Positions 16,271 through 24,145 of a stretch of 35,924 nucleotides of DNA are shown one piece after another (within the stretch, counting starts at the first letter, position 1; every line of letters starts with the position of its first letter). Below the pieces are notes generated by a model, which searched no databases, was not told the DNA's origin, and saw only the letters and a list, made by a program, of their open reading frames with translations. The position numbers and the translations under genes are program-made. The DNA is from an uncultured Clostridia bacterium (GTDB lineage Bacteria > Bacillota > Clostridia > RUG12999): assembly GCA_934792465.1 (NCBI GenBank), contig CAKVOK010000037.1:1-35924 (forward strand), written 5' to 3'.

Positions 16271-16357
16271 TAACAGAGAGGTTAAGAAACAAACCGTAAT
16301 TGACAAACTGAAATTATTTTTTGAAAAATATTTTGGATTGGTGCAATAGTTTAAAAG

Positions 16358-16406
16358 GGGCTGCAGTCAACTCGATTTCAAAAATTGTTTTGCTACAGCC
16401 CATTTT
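16358..16406 (+). terminator. Terminator-like hairpin at the right end of the defence island
   Basis: GGGCTGCAG (16358-16366) pairs with CTACAGCCC (16393-16401), with one mismatch, followed by ATTTTT. The loop is long and AT-rich. It lies between converging genes and has a related shape to the hairpin at 22841. Confidence 0.6.
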
Positions 16407-16493
16407 TGTCGTAAATTTTATTGTAATATAATGTTTGCAAACCCAATTCTGCGGAACAAATCCGTCGGTACGCCTATCGAAGTTTTTGCAGAC

Positions 16494-17246
16494 CTATTGT
16501 AATTCTTTTTTATGTTTTTGCAGACGATATGTCACACGGCAAGCAAGCGTATCGGGGCAGATTGCCGAAAAAAATCTCGCCAGCTTTATGGAAAATCCCG
16601 GAACAATGACGGTTTTTCCTTTCATCAGATTTCTAACCGCATATTTTGCGACATATCGGCTTTCCAGACTGCCTATTCCGAAGCTTACCTTTGCGACCTT
16701 GTCGAACTCCGTATTCACCGGACCGGGGCAAAGCACGCTAAGGCTTACCGGGCTTTTTTTGTATTTCAGTTCACGGTCGACCGCCAGTGTGAGCCGATAC
16801 ACATACGCTTTGGAAGCGTAGTACGAAGAAAACATAGGCCCGGGGCAGAATGCCGCAGACGAGGCAACGTTCAGAATCTTCCCTCCGCCCTGTTTTTCAA
16901 ATTCGTTTATATAAAGTTTCATAAGCATATGAAGCGCCGTGATGTTCACACGAAGCATTTCAAGCTCACGGTCGAGGTCTGTTTTTTCAAATTCGCCGAA
17001 TACGCCGAAACCGGCGTTATTAATCAGTATATCTATTTTCCCGGCTTCCGCAAAAAGCCGTCTTACCTCGGATTCTTTCGATAGATCCACCGTGATTACG
17101 GTCACGTTTGTATTCACTTTGGATTTTATTTCTTCCAGACGTTCGGTTCGCCGTGCCGCCAGCACGAGGTCATATCCCATGCCGGCAAATTCAAAGGCAA
17201 TATCCCTGCCGATTCCGGAGCTTGCGCCCGTTATAAGTACTCTCAT
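16494..17246 (-). CDS. SDR-family NAD(P)-dependent oxidoreductase
   Basis: Classical short-chain dehydrogenase/reductase, 250 residues. TGASSGIG (6-13), NNAGFG (about 80-85), the catalytic Ser in VASSAAF, and the YYASK Tyr/Lys pair (about 146-150) are intact. The AARRTERLEE segment suggests an Arg that favours NADPH. The C-terminus (GKTVIVPGFSIKLARFF) resembles the YqjQ/DltE-like subgroup, with a hydrophobic membrane-associating tail. AAAGGA lies upstream of the ATG. It is third in a minus-strand operon with a HAD phosphatase and an EamA transporter, 16 bp behind the latter. The substrate cannot be deduced. Confidence 0.88.
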   Translation of the reverse strand: MRVLITGASSGIGRDIAFEFAGMGYDLVLAARRTERLEEIKSKVNTNVTVITVDLSKESEVRRLFAEAGKIDILINNAGFGVFGEFEKTDLDRELEMLRVNITALHMLMKLYINEFEKQGGGKILNVASSAAFCPGPMFSSYYASKAYVYRLTLAVDRELKYKKSPVSLSVLCPGPVNTEFDKVAKVSFGIGSLESRYVAKYAVRNLMKGKTVIVPGFSIKLARFFSAICPDTLACRVTYRLQKHKKELQ

Positions 17247-17262
17247 GTCAATATCTGTCCTT

Positions 17263-18123
17263 TCATCGGTCGGGGTTGCGGCTCAACGCTGCAACAGAAG
17301 CTATAACAAGCACCATGCCGACCGCTTTTGTTATGTTAAGAGGTTCTTTGTATATAAGTATTCCGATTGCCGCTGCCGCAACGGGTTCTATCGCCGCAAT
17401 AACGGCAGCCTTGCTTGCCGGCGTCTTTTTCAGTCCGAAATTATACAGCAGATATGCGGCAAAACACGTTACTATGCCTATGGCAACAGACCACGCAGCT
17501 CCGCTTGCTGTCATCATTCTCGAAACGGTGTCCGCACTCAAAAACGGTACGCAGAATACGCTCGCAAACAGGAATGTATAAAACGTGGCTGTCGGAACTT
17601 CATATTTTTTCAGCTCCGCTTTTGTGAATATGCTGTAGAGCGCATATCCGAATCCGCTGCCGATTCCGGCGAGAAAACCTATCGGCGTTATCGTGCTTTC
17701 CTCCGAAAAAATTCCCGAAACCAGTGCGCAGCCTGAAAATGCCACAACAGCCGCAAGCGCCTTTTTCGGCGTGATTTTTTCTTTAAAGAATATGCATGCC
17801 ATAATCATTACGAATATCGGCGAGGTATACAGCAGCACCGCCGCCACGGATATGGAACACAGCTGCATGGCGGAAAAATAGCAGAATGTGAAAAATATGA
17901 AGCTGACAACTCCGCTGCCGAAAAACAGCGGCAAATCCTTTGCCTTTACCTTAAACAGCCGTTTATCCTTTATATAAATATATCCTGCCATGCATACAAG
18001 CGATACAAAAACACGTATAAAGACTATTTCAAATGTTGTAAATCCGAGTGCACGCATGGATTTTACAAAAATCCCCATGCACCCCCAAAGTATTCCTGCC
18101 CCAAGTATGCAAAGTTTATACAT
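17263..18123 (-). CDS. EamA/DMT-family transporter
   Basis: Integral membrane protein of the drug/metabolite transporter superfamily, 286 residues with about ten hydrophobic segments in two EamA repeats (roughly 1-135 and 145-282). Family features include GILWGCMGIFVK at the N-terminus and the terminal repeat AIEPVAAAAIGILIYKE. Members export amino acids, metabolites or drugs; the substrate here is unknown. The start overlaps the upstream HAD gene by 8 bp and has AAGGAG within that gene, showing co-translation. Confidence 0.9.
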   Translation of the reverse strand: MYKLCILGAGILWGCMGIFVKSMRALGFTTFEIVFIRVFVSLVCMAGYIYIKDKRLFKVKAKDLPLFFGSGVVSFIFFTFCYFSAMQLCSISVAAVLLYTSPIFVMIMACIFFKEKITPKKALAAVVAFSGCALVSGIFSEESTITPIGFLAGIGSGFGYALYSIFTKAELKKYEVPTATFYTFLFASVFCVPFLSADTVSRMMTASGAAWSVAIGIVTCFAAYLLYNFGLKKTPASKAAVIAAIEPVAAAAIGILIYKEPLNITKAVGMVLVIASVAALSRNPDR

Positions 18124-18781
18124 TATTCTTTCTCCTTACCGTTTCTACGATTTCATTCGGATTGTCCGTTATAATATCTGCGTCTTTCAAATCGTCACGG
18201 TCACGGAATCCCCAAAGCACGCCTATTTTGAAAATACCGGCGTTTTTGCCTGTCTGCATATCGGTTGAAGTGTCGCCGACGTACAAGCATTCATCGGGCG
18301 TTACGCCCAGCTCGTCCATAATCATGTTTACGGAGGTGGGGTCGGGTTTCACGGGTATGCCCTCGCGCTGACCGTATACGGCATCAAATTTAAATCCGCC
18401 GAAAATGCTTGCGGCAATCTTCCGTGCGGTGCTGTTCGGTTTGTTTGATATTATCGCTGTTTTTATACCCATATCGCCGAGTGCGTTCAGTATTTCGCAT
18501 ATTCCGTCATACGGGCGGACGAGATACAGCGGGTCGCTGTCGTAGCTTTCGTTATATTCTTTCAGGACCTTCTCGAAAAGCTCGCCGTCGGGGTCTGCAC
18601 CGGCGTTTTTCATCAGCCGCTTTACAAGTATTCTCGCACCGTCGCCCACAAATTTCTTGAACTGCTCCGTGTCGGCGGTTTTCAGTCCGTATTTTTCGAG
18701 GGTCTTGTTTGCGAAATATTGTATCGAAAATATAGTATTCGAAAGTGTTCCGTCAAAGTCAAAAATTACTGCTTTTATCAT
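18116..18781 (-). CDS. HAD-superfamily phosphatase, phosphoglycolate-phosphatase-like
   Basis: Cytoplasmic phosphatase, 221 residues. HAD motif I is DFDGTLSNT (8-16), motif II is the SNKPN region (about 112-116), the motif III Lys is in KPDPTSV (about 146-152), and motif IV is GDTSTD (about 170-175). The helical cap (about 18-85) is the C1 type found in phosphoglycolate and pyrophosphate phosphatases (Gph/PpaX). The natural substrate cannot be assigned from sequence alone. The gene has its own promoter (18813-18841) and a TGGAGG ribosome site and heads the operon with the EamA transporter and SDR. Confidence 0.88.
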   Translation of the reverse strand: MIKAVIFDFDGTLSNTIFSIQYFANKTLEKYGLKTADTEQFKKFVGDGARILVKRLMKNAGADPDGELFEKVLKEYNESYDSDPLYLVRPYDGICEILNALGDMGIKTAIISNKPNSTARKIAASIFGGFKFDAVYGQREGIPVKPDPTSVNMIMDELGVTPDECLYVGDTSTDMQTGKNAGIFKIGVLWGFRDRDDLKDADIITDNPNEIVETVRRKNNV

Positions 18782-18812
18782 ATGATTTTCCTCCAGAATA
18801 GTTTCTTTTTAT

Positions 18813-18841
18813 AGTATATCACAAACGGCGGATTTCGTCAA
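18813..18841 (-). promoter_or_regulatory. Promoter of the HAD-EamA-SDR operon
   Basis: On the minus strand TTGACG (plus 18836-18841) and TATACT (plus 18813-18818) with a 17-bp spacer, about 30 bp upstream of the HAD start codon. Confidence 0.8.
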
Positions 18842-18877
18842 CAATAAAAATTTTTTTAAAAAATTTTAAAAAAAGTA

Positions 18878-18906
18878 TTGACAAATGAAAAATTATGTGC
18901 TATAAT
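18878..18906 (+). promoter_or_regulatory. Consensus promoter of glnN-amt
   Basis: TTGACA (18878-18883) and TATAAT (18901-18906) with a 17-bp spacer, a perfect sigma-A consensus. Expected transcription start near 18913, about 70 nt before the glnN ATG. Confidence 0.88.
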
Positions 18907-18920
18907 ACAGACATACTAGC

Positions 18921-18960
18921 AAAGACGCTACGGATGTAAGTTCCGTAGTGTCTTTTTTTT
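18921..18960 (+). terminator. Leader terminator (probable attenuator) upstream of glnN
   Basis: AAAGACGCTACGG (18921-18933) pairs with CCGTAGTGTCTTT (18943-18955), including one G-U in RNA, around a 9-base loop, and runs into T8 (18953-18960). It sits only about 10 nt after the predicted transcription start and before the Shine-Dalgarno GGAGAGG (18971-18977). A strong promoter followed at once by a strong terminator implies that readthrough is controlled. No competing antiterminator stem is obvious in the short leader, so a protein antiterminator is more likely than a riboswitch. Confidence 0.75.
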
Positions 18961-18982
18961 ATGCAAAAAAGGAGAGGATAGT

Positions 18983-21070
18983 ATGACTAAAGTTACGGAA
19001 TTATTTGGATCAATGGTATTTAATGATACCGTGATGAAAGAAAGACTGCCAAAGGAAACCTACAAGGCTATTCAGAAAACAATCAAAGACGGCAAGCATC
19101 TTGAACTAAGCATTGCGACGGTTGTTGCAAATGCGATGAAAGACTGGGCTATCGAAAAAGGTGTTACGCATTACACGCACTGGTTTCAGCCGATGACAGG
19201 AATTACAGCAGAAAAGCACGACAGCTTTATTGCGCCGCTTGATAACGGAAAAATCATTATGGAGTTTTCCGGTAAAGAATTGGTAAAGGGTGAACCCGAT
19301 GCGTCCTCGTTCCCGTCCGGCGGACTTCGTGCAACGTTTGAAGCGAGAGGATACACCGCCTGGGACCCGTCGTCCTATGCTTTCATCAAAGATAAAACGC
19401 TTTGTATTCCTACTGCGTTCTGCTCATACGGCGGAGAAGCATTGGACAACAAAACACCGCTGCTGCGCTCCATGGAAGCAATTAACAAGCAGGCACTCAG
19501 AGTTTTAAAGCTTTTCGGAAACGAGGCAGTAACTTCGGTTAAGACAACCGTAGGACCGGAACAGGAATATTTCCTTATTCCCAAAGAGCTTTATGACAAA
19601 CGCAAGGATATTATTTATACAGGAAGAACGCTTTTCGGAGCGAAAGCGCCGAAAGGTCAGGAGCTTGACGACCACTATTTCGGAGCAATCAAACCTCGTG
19701 TTGCCGCATACATGGCAGACCTTAACGAGGAACTCTGGAAACTCGGCATACTTGCAAAGACGGAACACAACGAAGTTGCTCCGGCACAGCACGAGCTTGC
19801 GCCGATATTTACAACAACAAATATCGCTGCAGACCACAACCAGCTTACAATGGAGATTATGCAGAAAGTTGCGAAAAAACATGATTTGGTTTGTCTGCTT
19901 CATGAAAAGCCGTTTGACGGTGTAAACGGAAGCGGTAAACATAACAACTGGTCGATTTCGACAAACACGGGAATGAATCTTCTCGAACCCGGCGACACGC
20001 CTTATGAAAACGCACAGTTCCTTTTGTTCCTGTGCGCAGTAATCAAAGCGGTTGACGATTATCAGGATTTGTTGAGAATTTCCGTTGCCGGCGCAGGAAA
20101 CGACCACAGACTCGGTGCAAACGAAGCACCTCCGGCAGTTGTTTCCATGTTCCTCGGCGATGAATTGAACGAAGTGCTTGAAGCACTCGAAAACAATACG
20201 GATTACGGTGCAAAGGAAAAAGTTCTTATGAGAATCGGCGTACATATTCTGCCGAAATTCAACAGAGATACTACGGACAGAAACAGAACAAGTCCGTTTG
20301 CGTTCACAGGCAACAAATTCGAGTTTCGTATGTTAGGCTCGTCCGCATCGGTATCTACCTGCAACATAGTGCTGAATACGGCAGTTGCGGAATCTCTGAA
20401 ACAGTTTGCGGATAAGCTGGAGGGTGCGAAAGACTTCAATAAGTCGATTCATGACCTCATAAGCGATACAATAAAACAACACAAAAAAATCATATTCAAC
20501 GGCAACGGCTACGATGATTCGTGGATTGCGGAGGCTGAAAAGAGAGGCTTGCTCAATCTCAAAACAACTCCGGATTGCCTGCCGTATATGATTAAACAGA
20601 AAAACATTGATTTGTTCGTATCGCACAAGGTATATTCCGAAACGGAAATACGTGCAAGATATGATATTAAGCTTGAAAACTATGCAAAGCTTATCAATAT
20701 TGAGGCTTTGACAATGATTGATATGGCGAAAAAAGATATTTTGCCGTGTGCAAGCTCATATGCAAAGGAACTTGCGGACACACTTATCGTGAAAAAAGAA
20801 TTTGTTCCCGAATGTGCATACGAGGAATCGACATTGAAAGAAATTTCGGCTCTCACGGACAAAGAATATGCTGCGGTATGCAAGCTTGAAAAAGCTGCTG
20901 CCGGCGCAGACGAGATAGAAGATCCGGAGAAAAAAGCAATGTATTATAAAGATGAGGTTATAGGCGCAATGAACGAAGTGAGGGAAAGCGCAGACAAGCT
21001 GGAAACGCTTGTAAGTGCGGACTACTGGCCGTATCCATCATACGGCGAGCTTCTGTTCGGTGTGAGATAG
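18983..21070 (+). CDS. glnN: Glutamine synthetase type III
   Basis: Makes glutamine from glutamate, ammonia and ATP. The 695-residue length is diagnostic of the GSIII class, which is much longer than GSI/GSII. GSIII markers are visible: HYTHWFQPMTG (about 61-71), FPSGGLRATFEARGYTAWDP, GPEQEYFLI (about 192-200), APAQHELAP (about 267-275), GVNGSGKHNNWS, HRLGANEAPPAVVS, and NRTSPFAFTGNKFEFRMLGS (about 434-453). It probably forms a dodecamer in the cytoplasm. The ammonium channel-PII gene follows after 19 bp, so uptake and assimilation are co-expressed, probably under the leader terminator at 18921-18960. Confidence 0.97.
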   Translation: MTKVTELFGSMVFNDTVMKERLPKETYKAIQKTIKDGKHLELSIATVVANAMKDWAIEKGVTHYTHWFQPMTGITAEKHDSFIAPLDNGKIIMEFSGKELVKGEPDASSFPSGGLRATFEARGYTAWDPSSYAFIKDKTLCIPTAFCSYGGEALDNKTPLLRSMEAINKQALRVLKLFGNEAVTSVKTTVGPEQEYFLIPKELYDKRKDIIYTGRTLFGAKAPKGQELDDHYFGAIKPRVAAYMADLNEELWKLGILAKTEHNEVAPAQHELAPIFTTTNIAADHNQLTMEIMQKVAKKHDLVCLLHEKPFDGVNGSGKHNNWSISTNTGMNLLEPGDTPYENAQFLLFLCAVIKAVDDYQDLLRISVAGAGNDHRLGANEAPPAVVSMFLGDELNEVLEALENNTDYGAKEKVLMRIGVHILPKFNRDTTDRNRTSPFAFTGNKFEFRMLGSSASVSTCNIVLNTAVAESLKQFADKLEGAKDFNKSIHDLISDTIKQHKKIIFNGNGYDDSWIAEAEKRGLLNLKTTPDCLPYMIKQKNIDLFVSHKVYSETEIRARYDIKLENYAKLINIEALTMIDMAKKDILPCASSYAKELADTLIVKKEFVPECAYEESTLKEISALTDKEYAAVCKLEKAAAGADEIEDPEKKAMYYKDEVIGAMNEVRESADKLETLVSADYWPYPSYGELLFGVR

Positions 21071-21089
21071 AGTTTAGGGGGTAATTAAA

Positions 21090-22832
21090 ATGACGTTCAG
21101 TTCTGTAAATACAATTTGGGTGCTGCTCGGTGCAGCAATGGTATTCTTTATGCAGGCAGGCTTTTCGCTTTGCGAAGCCGGCTTTACAAGGACAAAAAAC
21201 ACAGGTAATATTCTTATGAAAAACCTGATGGACTTTTGTATCGGTACACCATGCTTTTGGTTAGTCGGATTCGGACTTATGTTCGGCGCAGGCTCAGCGG
21301 TAATAGGTAAGTTCGACCCGCTGATGATGGGTGATTACAGTTCGATTCTTCCGGACGGAGTTCCGTTCTGGGCATACGCTATATTCCAGACTGTTTTCTG
21401 TGCAACATCGGCAACTATAGTTTCCGGTTCTATGGCAGAAAGAACAAAATTCAGTGCATATTGCATATATTCGGCTGCGATTTCGCTGTTCATCTATCCG
21501 ATTTCGGGTCACTGGATTTGGGGCGGCGGCTGGCTCGCACAGTTAGGCTTCCACGATTTTGCAGGCTCTACAGCAGTACATATGGTCGGCGGTGTATGCG
21601 CACTTATCGGTGCGGCAATCCTCGGACCCCGTATAGGCAAGTATGACAAAAACGGCAAACCGCGTGCAATTCTCGGTCATAATATAACGGCTGCGGCTCT
21701 CGGCGTATTCATTCTTTGGTTCTGCTGGTTCGGATTCAACGGCTGTTCGACGGTCGGCATGGATTCCGATGCACAGGTAACACGTGCCGGACTTGTATTC
21801 TTCAACACAAACCTCGCAGCTGCGTGCGCTTGCGTTGCAACGCTTATTTTCACATGGATTCGCTATGGCAAACCTGATGTTTCCATGACATACAACGCCG
21901 CTCTCGCAGGTCTTGTGGGTATAACGGCAGGCTGCGACATCGTAAGCCCGGTAGGCGCTGCAATAATGGGTATCATATTCGGTATAGTTATGGTTTTGGC
22001 AATCGAATTTTTCGATAAAGTGGCAAAGGTTGACGACCCTGTAGGTGCGGTTTCCGTTCATGGTGTATGCGGATTCCTCGGAACGATTTTGCTCGGTCTG
22101 TTCTCAACCGGCGGCGTTGCGGAAGCTGACGGAACATTGCCTGCAATGCAAGGTTTGTTCTACGGCGGCGGACTTAAGTTCCTCGGCATTCAGCTGACAG
22201 GTGTATTGTCCGTGGCAATATATGTTGCGATTATCATTACAATTGTATTTATGATTCTTAAACACACAATCGGTTTGAGAGCAAGTGCAGAGGACGAAAT
22301 TGCAGGTCTTGACGTAACGGAACACGGTTTACTTACGGCATATGCAGGCTTTGCAATGGAACCGGATACAACAGCTGCCGATTATTATGCGGAAAAAATG
22401 GGTGATGTGCCTGTTTCCAAGGCTGTTAAGGTCGAAAAAGTTGCTACAAAACCTGCCGTAAGCAGAGTGGGCGAAGATAAGCTTACAAAGGTTGAAATAA
22501 TTTGTAAAGAAGCTAAGTTTGAAACACTCAAAAACGCTATGATGGATATAGGCATAACAGGTATGACGGTATCTCATGTAATGGGCTGCGGAATCCAGAA
22601 AGGAAAACCTGAGTATTACAGAGGTGTGCCGGTCGAAACAAATCTGCTGCCTAAGGTACAGGTTGACATAGTTGTAAGCAAGGTTCCCGTAAGCGAGGTT
22701 ATAGAAACGGCTAAGAGGGTTCTTTATACGGGACATATCGGCGACGGTAAGATATTCGTATACGACGTTGAAAACGTTGTTAAGGTAAGAACGGGCGAGG
22801 AAGGCTACGACGCACTCCAAGACGTTGAATAA
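21090..22832 (+). CDS. amtB: Ammonium transporter Amt with fused C-terminal PII domain
   Basis: 580-residue fusion. Residues about 1-410 form the eleven-helix Amt channel, with NTIWVLLGAAMVFFMQAGFS at the N-terminus and both pore histidines in VHMVGG (about 168) and VSVHGVCG (about 320). A linker of about 50 residues (VPVSKAVKVEKVATKPAVSR) leads to a PII/GlnK domain at about 465-575: KLTKVEIICKEAKFETLKNA, a T-loop region GCGIQKGKPEYYRG with Tyr residues, and the C-terminal GDGKIFVYDVENVVKVRTGE (PII signature). PII normally is a separate trimer that plugs the channel when nitrogen is ample; here the regulator is tethered to the trimeric channel. GGGGG before the ATG acts as ribosome site. Co-transcribed with glnN. 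Confidence 0.95.
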   Translation: MTFSSVNTIWVLLGAAMVFFMQAGFSLCEAGFTRTKNTGNILMKNLMDFCIGTPCFWLVGFGLMFGAGSAVIGKFDPLMMGDYSSILPDGVPFWAYAIFQTVFCATSATIVSGSMAERTKFSAYCIYSAAISLFIYPISGHWIWGGGWLAQLGFHDFAGSTAVHMVGGVCALIGAAILGPRIGKYDKNGKPRAILGHNITAAALGVFILWFCWFGFNGCSTVGMDSDAQVTRAGLVFFNTNLAAACACVATLIFTWIRYGKPDVSMTYNAALAGLVGITAGCDIVSPVGAAIMGIIFGIVMVLAIEFFDKVAKVDDPVGAVSVHGVCGFLGTILLGLFSTGGVAEADGTLPAMQGLFYGGGLKFLGIQLTGVLSVAIYVAIIITIVFMILKHTIGLRASAEDEIAGLDVTEHGLLTAYAGFAMEPDTTAADYYAEKMGDVPVSKAVKVEKVATKPAVSRVGEDKLTKVEIICKEAKFETLKNAMMDIGITGMTVSHVMGCGIQKGKPEYYRGVPVETNLLPKVQVDIVVSKVPVSEVIETAKRVLYTGHIGDGKIFVYDVENVVKVRTGEEGYDALQDVE

Positions 22833-22840
22833 TTAAACAA

Positions 22841-22883
22841 AGAGGGTGCAGTAAAACAAAATCGTTTTGCTGCACCCTCTTTT
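22841..22883 (+). terminator. Terminator after amt
   Basis: AGAGGGTGCAGTAAAAC (22841-22857) pairs with GTTTTGCTGCACCCTCT (22864-22880) with a single mismatch, then TTTT. It starts 8 bp after the stop codon. The stem sequence is related to the hairpins next to repeat copies A and C. Confidence 0.88.
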
Positions 22884-22884
22884 G

Positions 22885-22935
22885 GGGCTTTAGAAAAACA
22901 GTGCTTTATGCGGTCTGTGCATTTTTATAATGCCC
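22885..22935. repeat. Hairpin repeat cassette, copy B (internally deleted)
   Basis: Inverted relative to copies A and C. It contains GGCTTTAGAAAAACAGTGC joined directly to the shared TGCTTTATGCGGTCTGTGCA motif; the roughly 20 bases that separate them in copy C are missing. It is adjacent to the terminator hairpin at 22841-22883, giving the same two-part arrangement as the other copies. Confidence 0.7.
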
Positions 22936-22941
22936 TTATTT

Positions 22942-23202
22942 TAATGACTGCTGAACAATTACAAAATGCACTCATATACTAATTTTTTCGGCATTTTGTA
23001 ATTGTTTAAGTGCAAGGATTTTGTGCTTTTTTGCCAAAAGCCTTGCACTTTCAAGTCGGCTGTCGTCCCCCGACAGTTGACTTGAAACAGTAATTAAATC
23101 AATGTCGTGAACCTAAAAACGGCATTCTTATGCTGTTTTTAGGTGTGAAACCGAAGGTTTCACACAAATGGTTTCGCAAAACCATTTGTTCAGTAGACAT
23201 TA
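22942..23202. mobile_element. Multi-hairpin miniature element with terminal inverted repeats
   Basis: Ends TAATGACTGCTGAACAA (22942-22958) and, on the other strand, TAATGTCTACTGAACAA (23186-23202), 15 of 17 identical. TTATTTTA flanks both ends (22936-22943 and 23200-23207), which would suit a short target duplication. Between the ends lie six successive hairpins: 22954-22969/22991-23006 (16 bp perfect), 23008-23017/23041-23050 (10 bp), 23050-23066/23071-23087, 23112-23120/23135-23143, 23144-23152/23156-23164 and 23166-23174/23179-23187. No ORF of note and no T-runs. It abuts the stop codon of the araC-type gene. The 367-bp gap 22833-23199 is fully accounted for by this element, copy B and the terminator. 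Confidence 0.65.
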
Positions 23203-24009
23203 TTTTAGTTTCAGTTCTTCGGACGGCAGCGTACCTATATATTTTTTATATGTTTTCGTGAAATACGAAAGATTGTCAAAGCCGCACATCAGCGCAATTT
23301 CGCTCACATTATATTTTTTTGAAAAAATAAGTGACTTTGCTTTTTCACACCGCACCATATTTATGTAGCTTACAACGCTTATGCCCGTCATTTCCTTGAA
23401 CGACCGGCAGAAATAATATCTGCTGAAGCCTATGCTTTTCGCAATATCTTCAATCTGCATATGTTCGCCGTAGTTTTTCTTTATATATTTTATAGCGTCT
23501 TTTGCCATTTGTTTTTTTGTGCCTGCCGATTTGTTTTCCGACTGCTGCGTGATATAGTTCCGCGAGAGATGCACGAATATATTGAGGATTTCGGCTTTTA
23601 TCCTTGTTCTGTAATGCTCTTGCTTTTCGTGATCTTCGCGTTCAATTGTCTTAAACAAGGTTTTAAAATAATCATCCCTGATTTTCGGAGTATACCTTGT
23701 TTCCGAGATTTTAAATCCAAAGCTTTCGCAGAAAGATTCGGACGGAATAAGGCAGTAATACATCAGATTTTCTTCCGAAAGGCATTTTATGGTGTGCAAA
23801 CCACCGGAGTTTACGATTATGGTATCTCCCGTATTCATTGCATACACTTCGCTGTCTATTATTATTTCGCCGCTGCCTTGTGTACAGAAAAGTAATTCAA
23901 CCCCCTCATGCCAGTGTGAATGGAAATATTCGGTTGAGGAAAACGTGTCCCAATGAAATATTATGGGAAAATCGGGGTCAATATGATTATGCGACTCGTA
24001 TTGATTCAT
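23200..24009 (-). CDS. AraC-family transcriptional regulator with cupin sensor domain
   Basis: 269 residues from ATG 24009, chosen because AAAGGAG lies 8 bp upstream; a further in-frame ATG at 24030 precedes that site. The N-terminal half is a cupin-like domain (HSHWHEGVELLFCTQGSGEI, about 30-50; GGLHTI with metal-type histidines). The C-terminal half holds the two AraC helix-turn-helix motifs: IEDIAKSIGFSRYYFCRSFK (about 190-210) and VSEIALMCGFDNLSYFTKTY (about 240-260). It probably senses a sugar-like ligand. It is divergent from an oxidoreductase/isomerase pair that is its most likely target. The stop codon lies within the right terminus of the multi-hairpin element. Confidence 0.92.
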   Translation of the reverse strand: MNQYESHNHIDPDFPIIFHWDTFSSTEYFHSHWHEGVELLFCTQGSGEIIIDSEVYAMNTGDTIIVNSGGLHTIKCLSEENLMYYCLIPSESFCESFGFKISETRYTPKIRDDYFKTLFKTIEREDHEKQEHYRTRIKAEILNIFVHLSRNYITQQSENKSAGTKKQMAKDAIKYIKKNYGEHMQIEDIAKSIGFSRYYFCRSFKEMTGISVVSYINMVRCEKAKSLIFSKKYNVSEIALMCGFDNLSYFTKTYKKYIGTLPSEELKLK

Positions 24010-24067
24010 AGAGAAAGCTCCTTTCCGCAAAAAGCAAAATAGTGTTATTAATCGGCAATATTATTTC

Positions 24068-24096
24068 TTTACAATTCACAATGTTAATTATATAAT
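24068..24096 (+). promoter_or_regulatory. Promoter of the Gfo/Idh/MocA-isomerase pair
   Basis: TTTACA (24068-24073) and TATAAT (24091-24096) with a 17-bp spacer in the divergent region between araC-type regulator and oxidoreductase. Confidence 0.7.
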
Positions 24097-24145
24097 AAAA
24101 TCATGGAAAAATCAATACTAAATTAAAAAAAAGGATGATGAAAAA

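Noticed and set aside
23008..23087. Terminator for the amt gene within the hairpin chain
   Set aside because: No T-run follows any of these stems and a good terminator already lies at 22841-22883.
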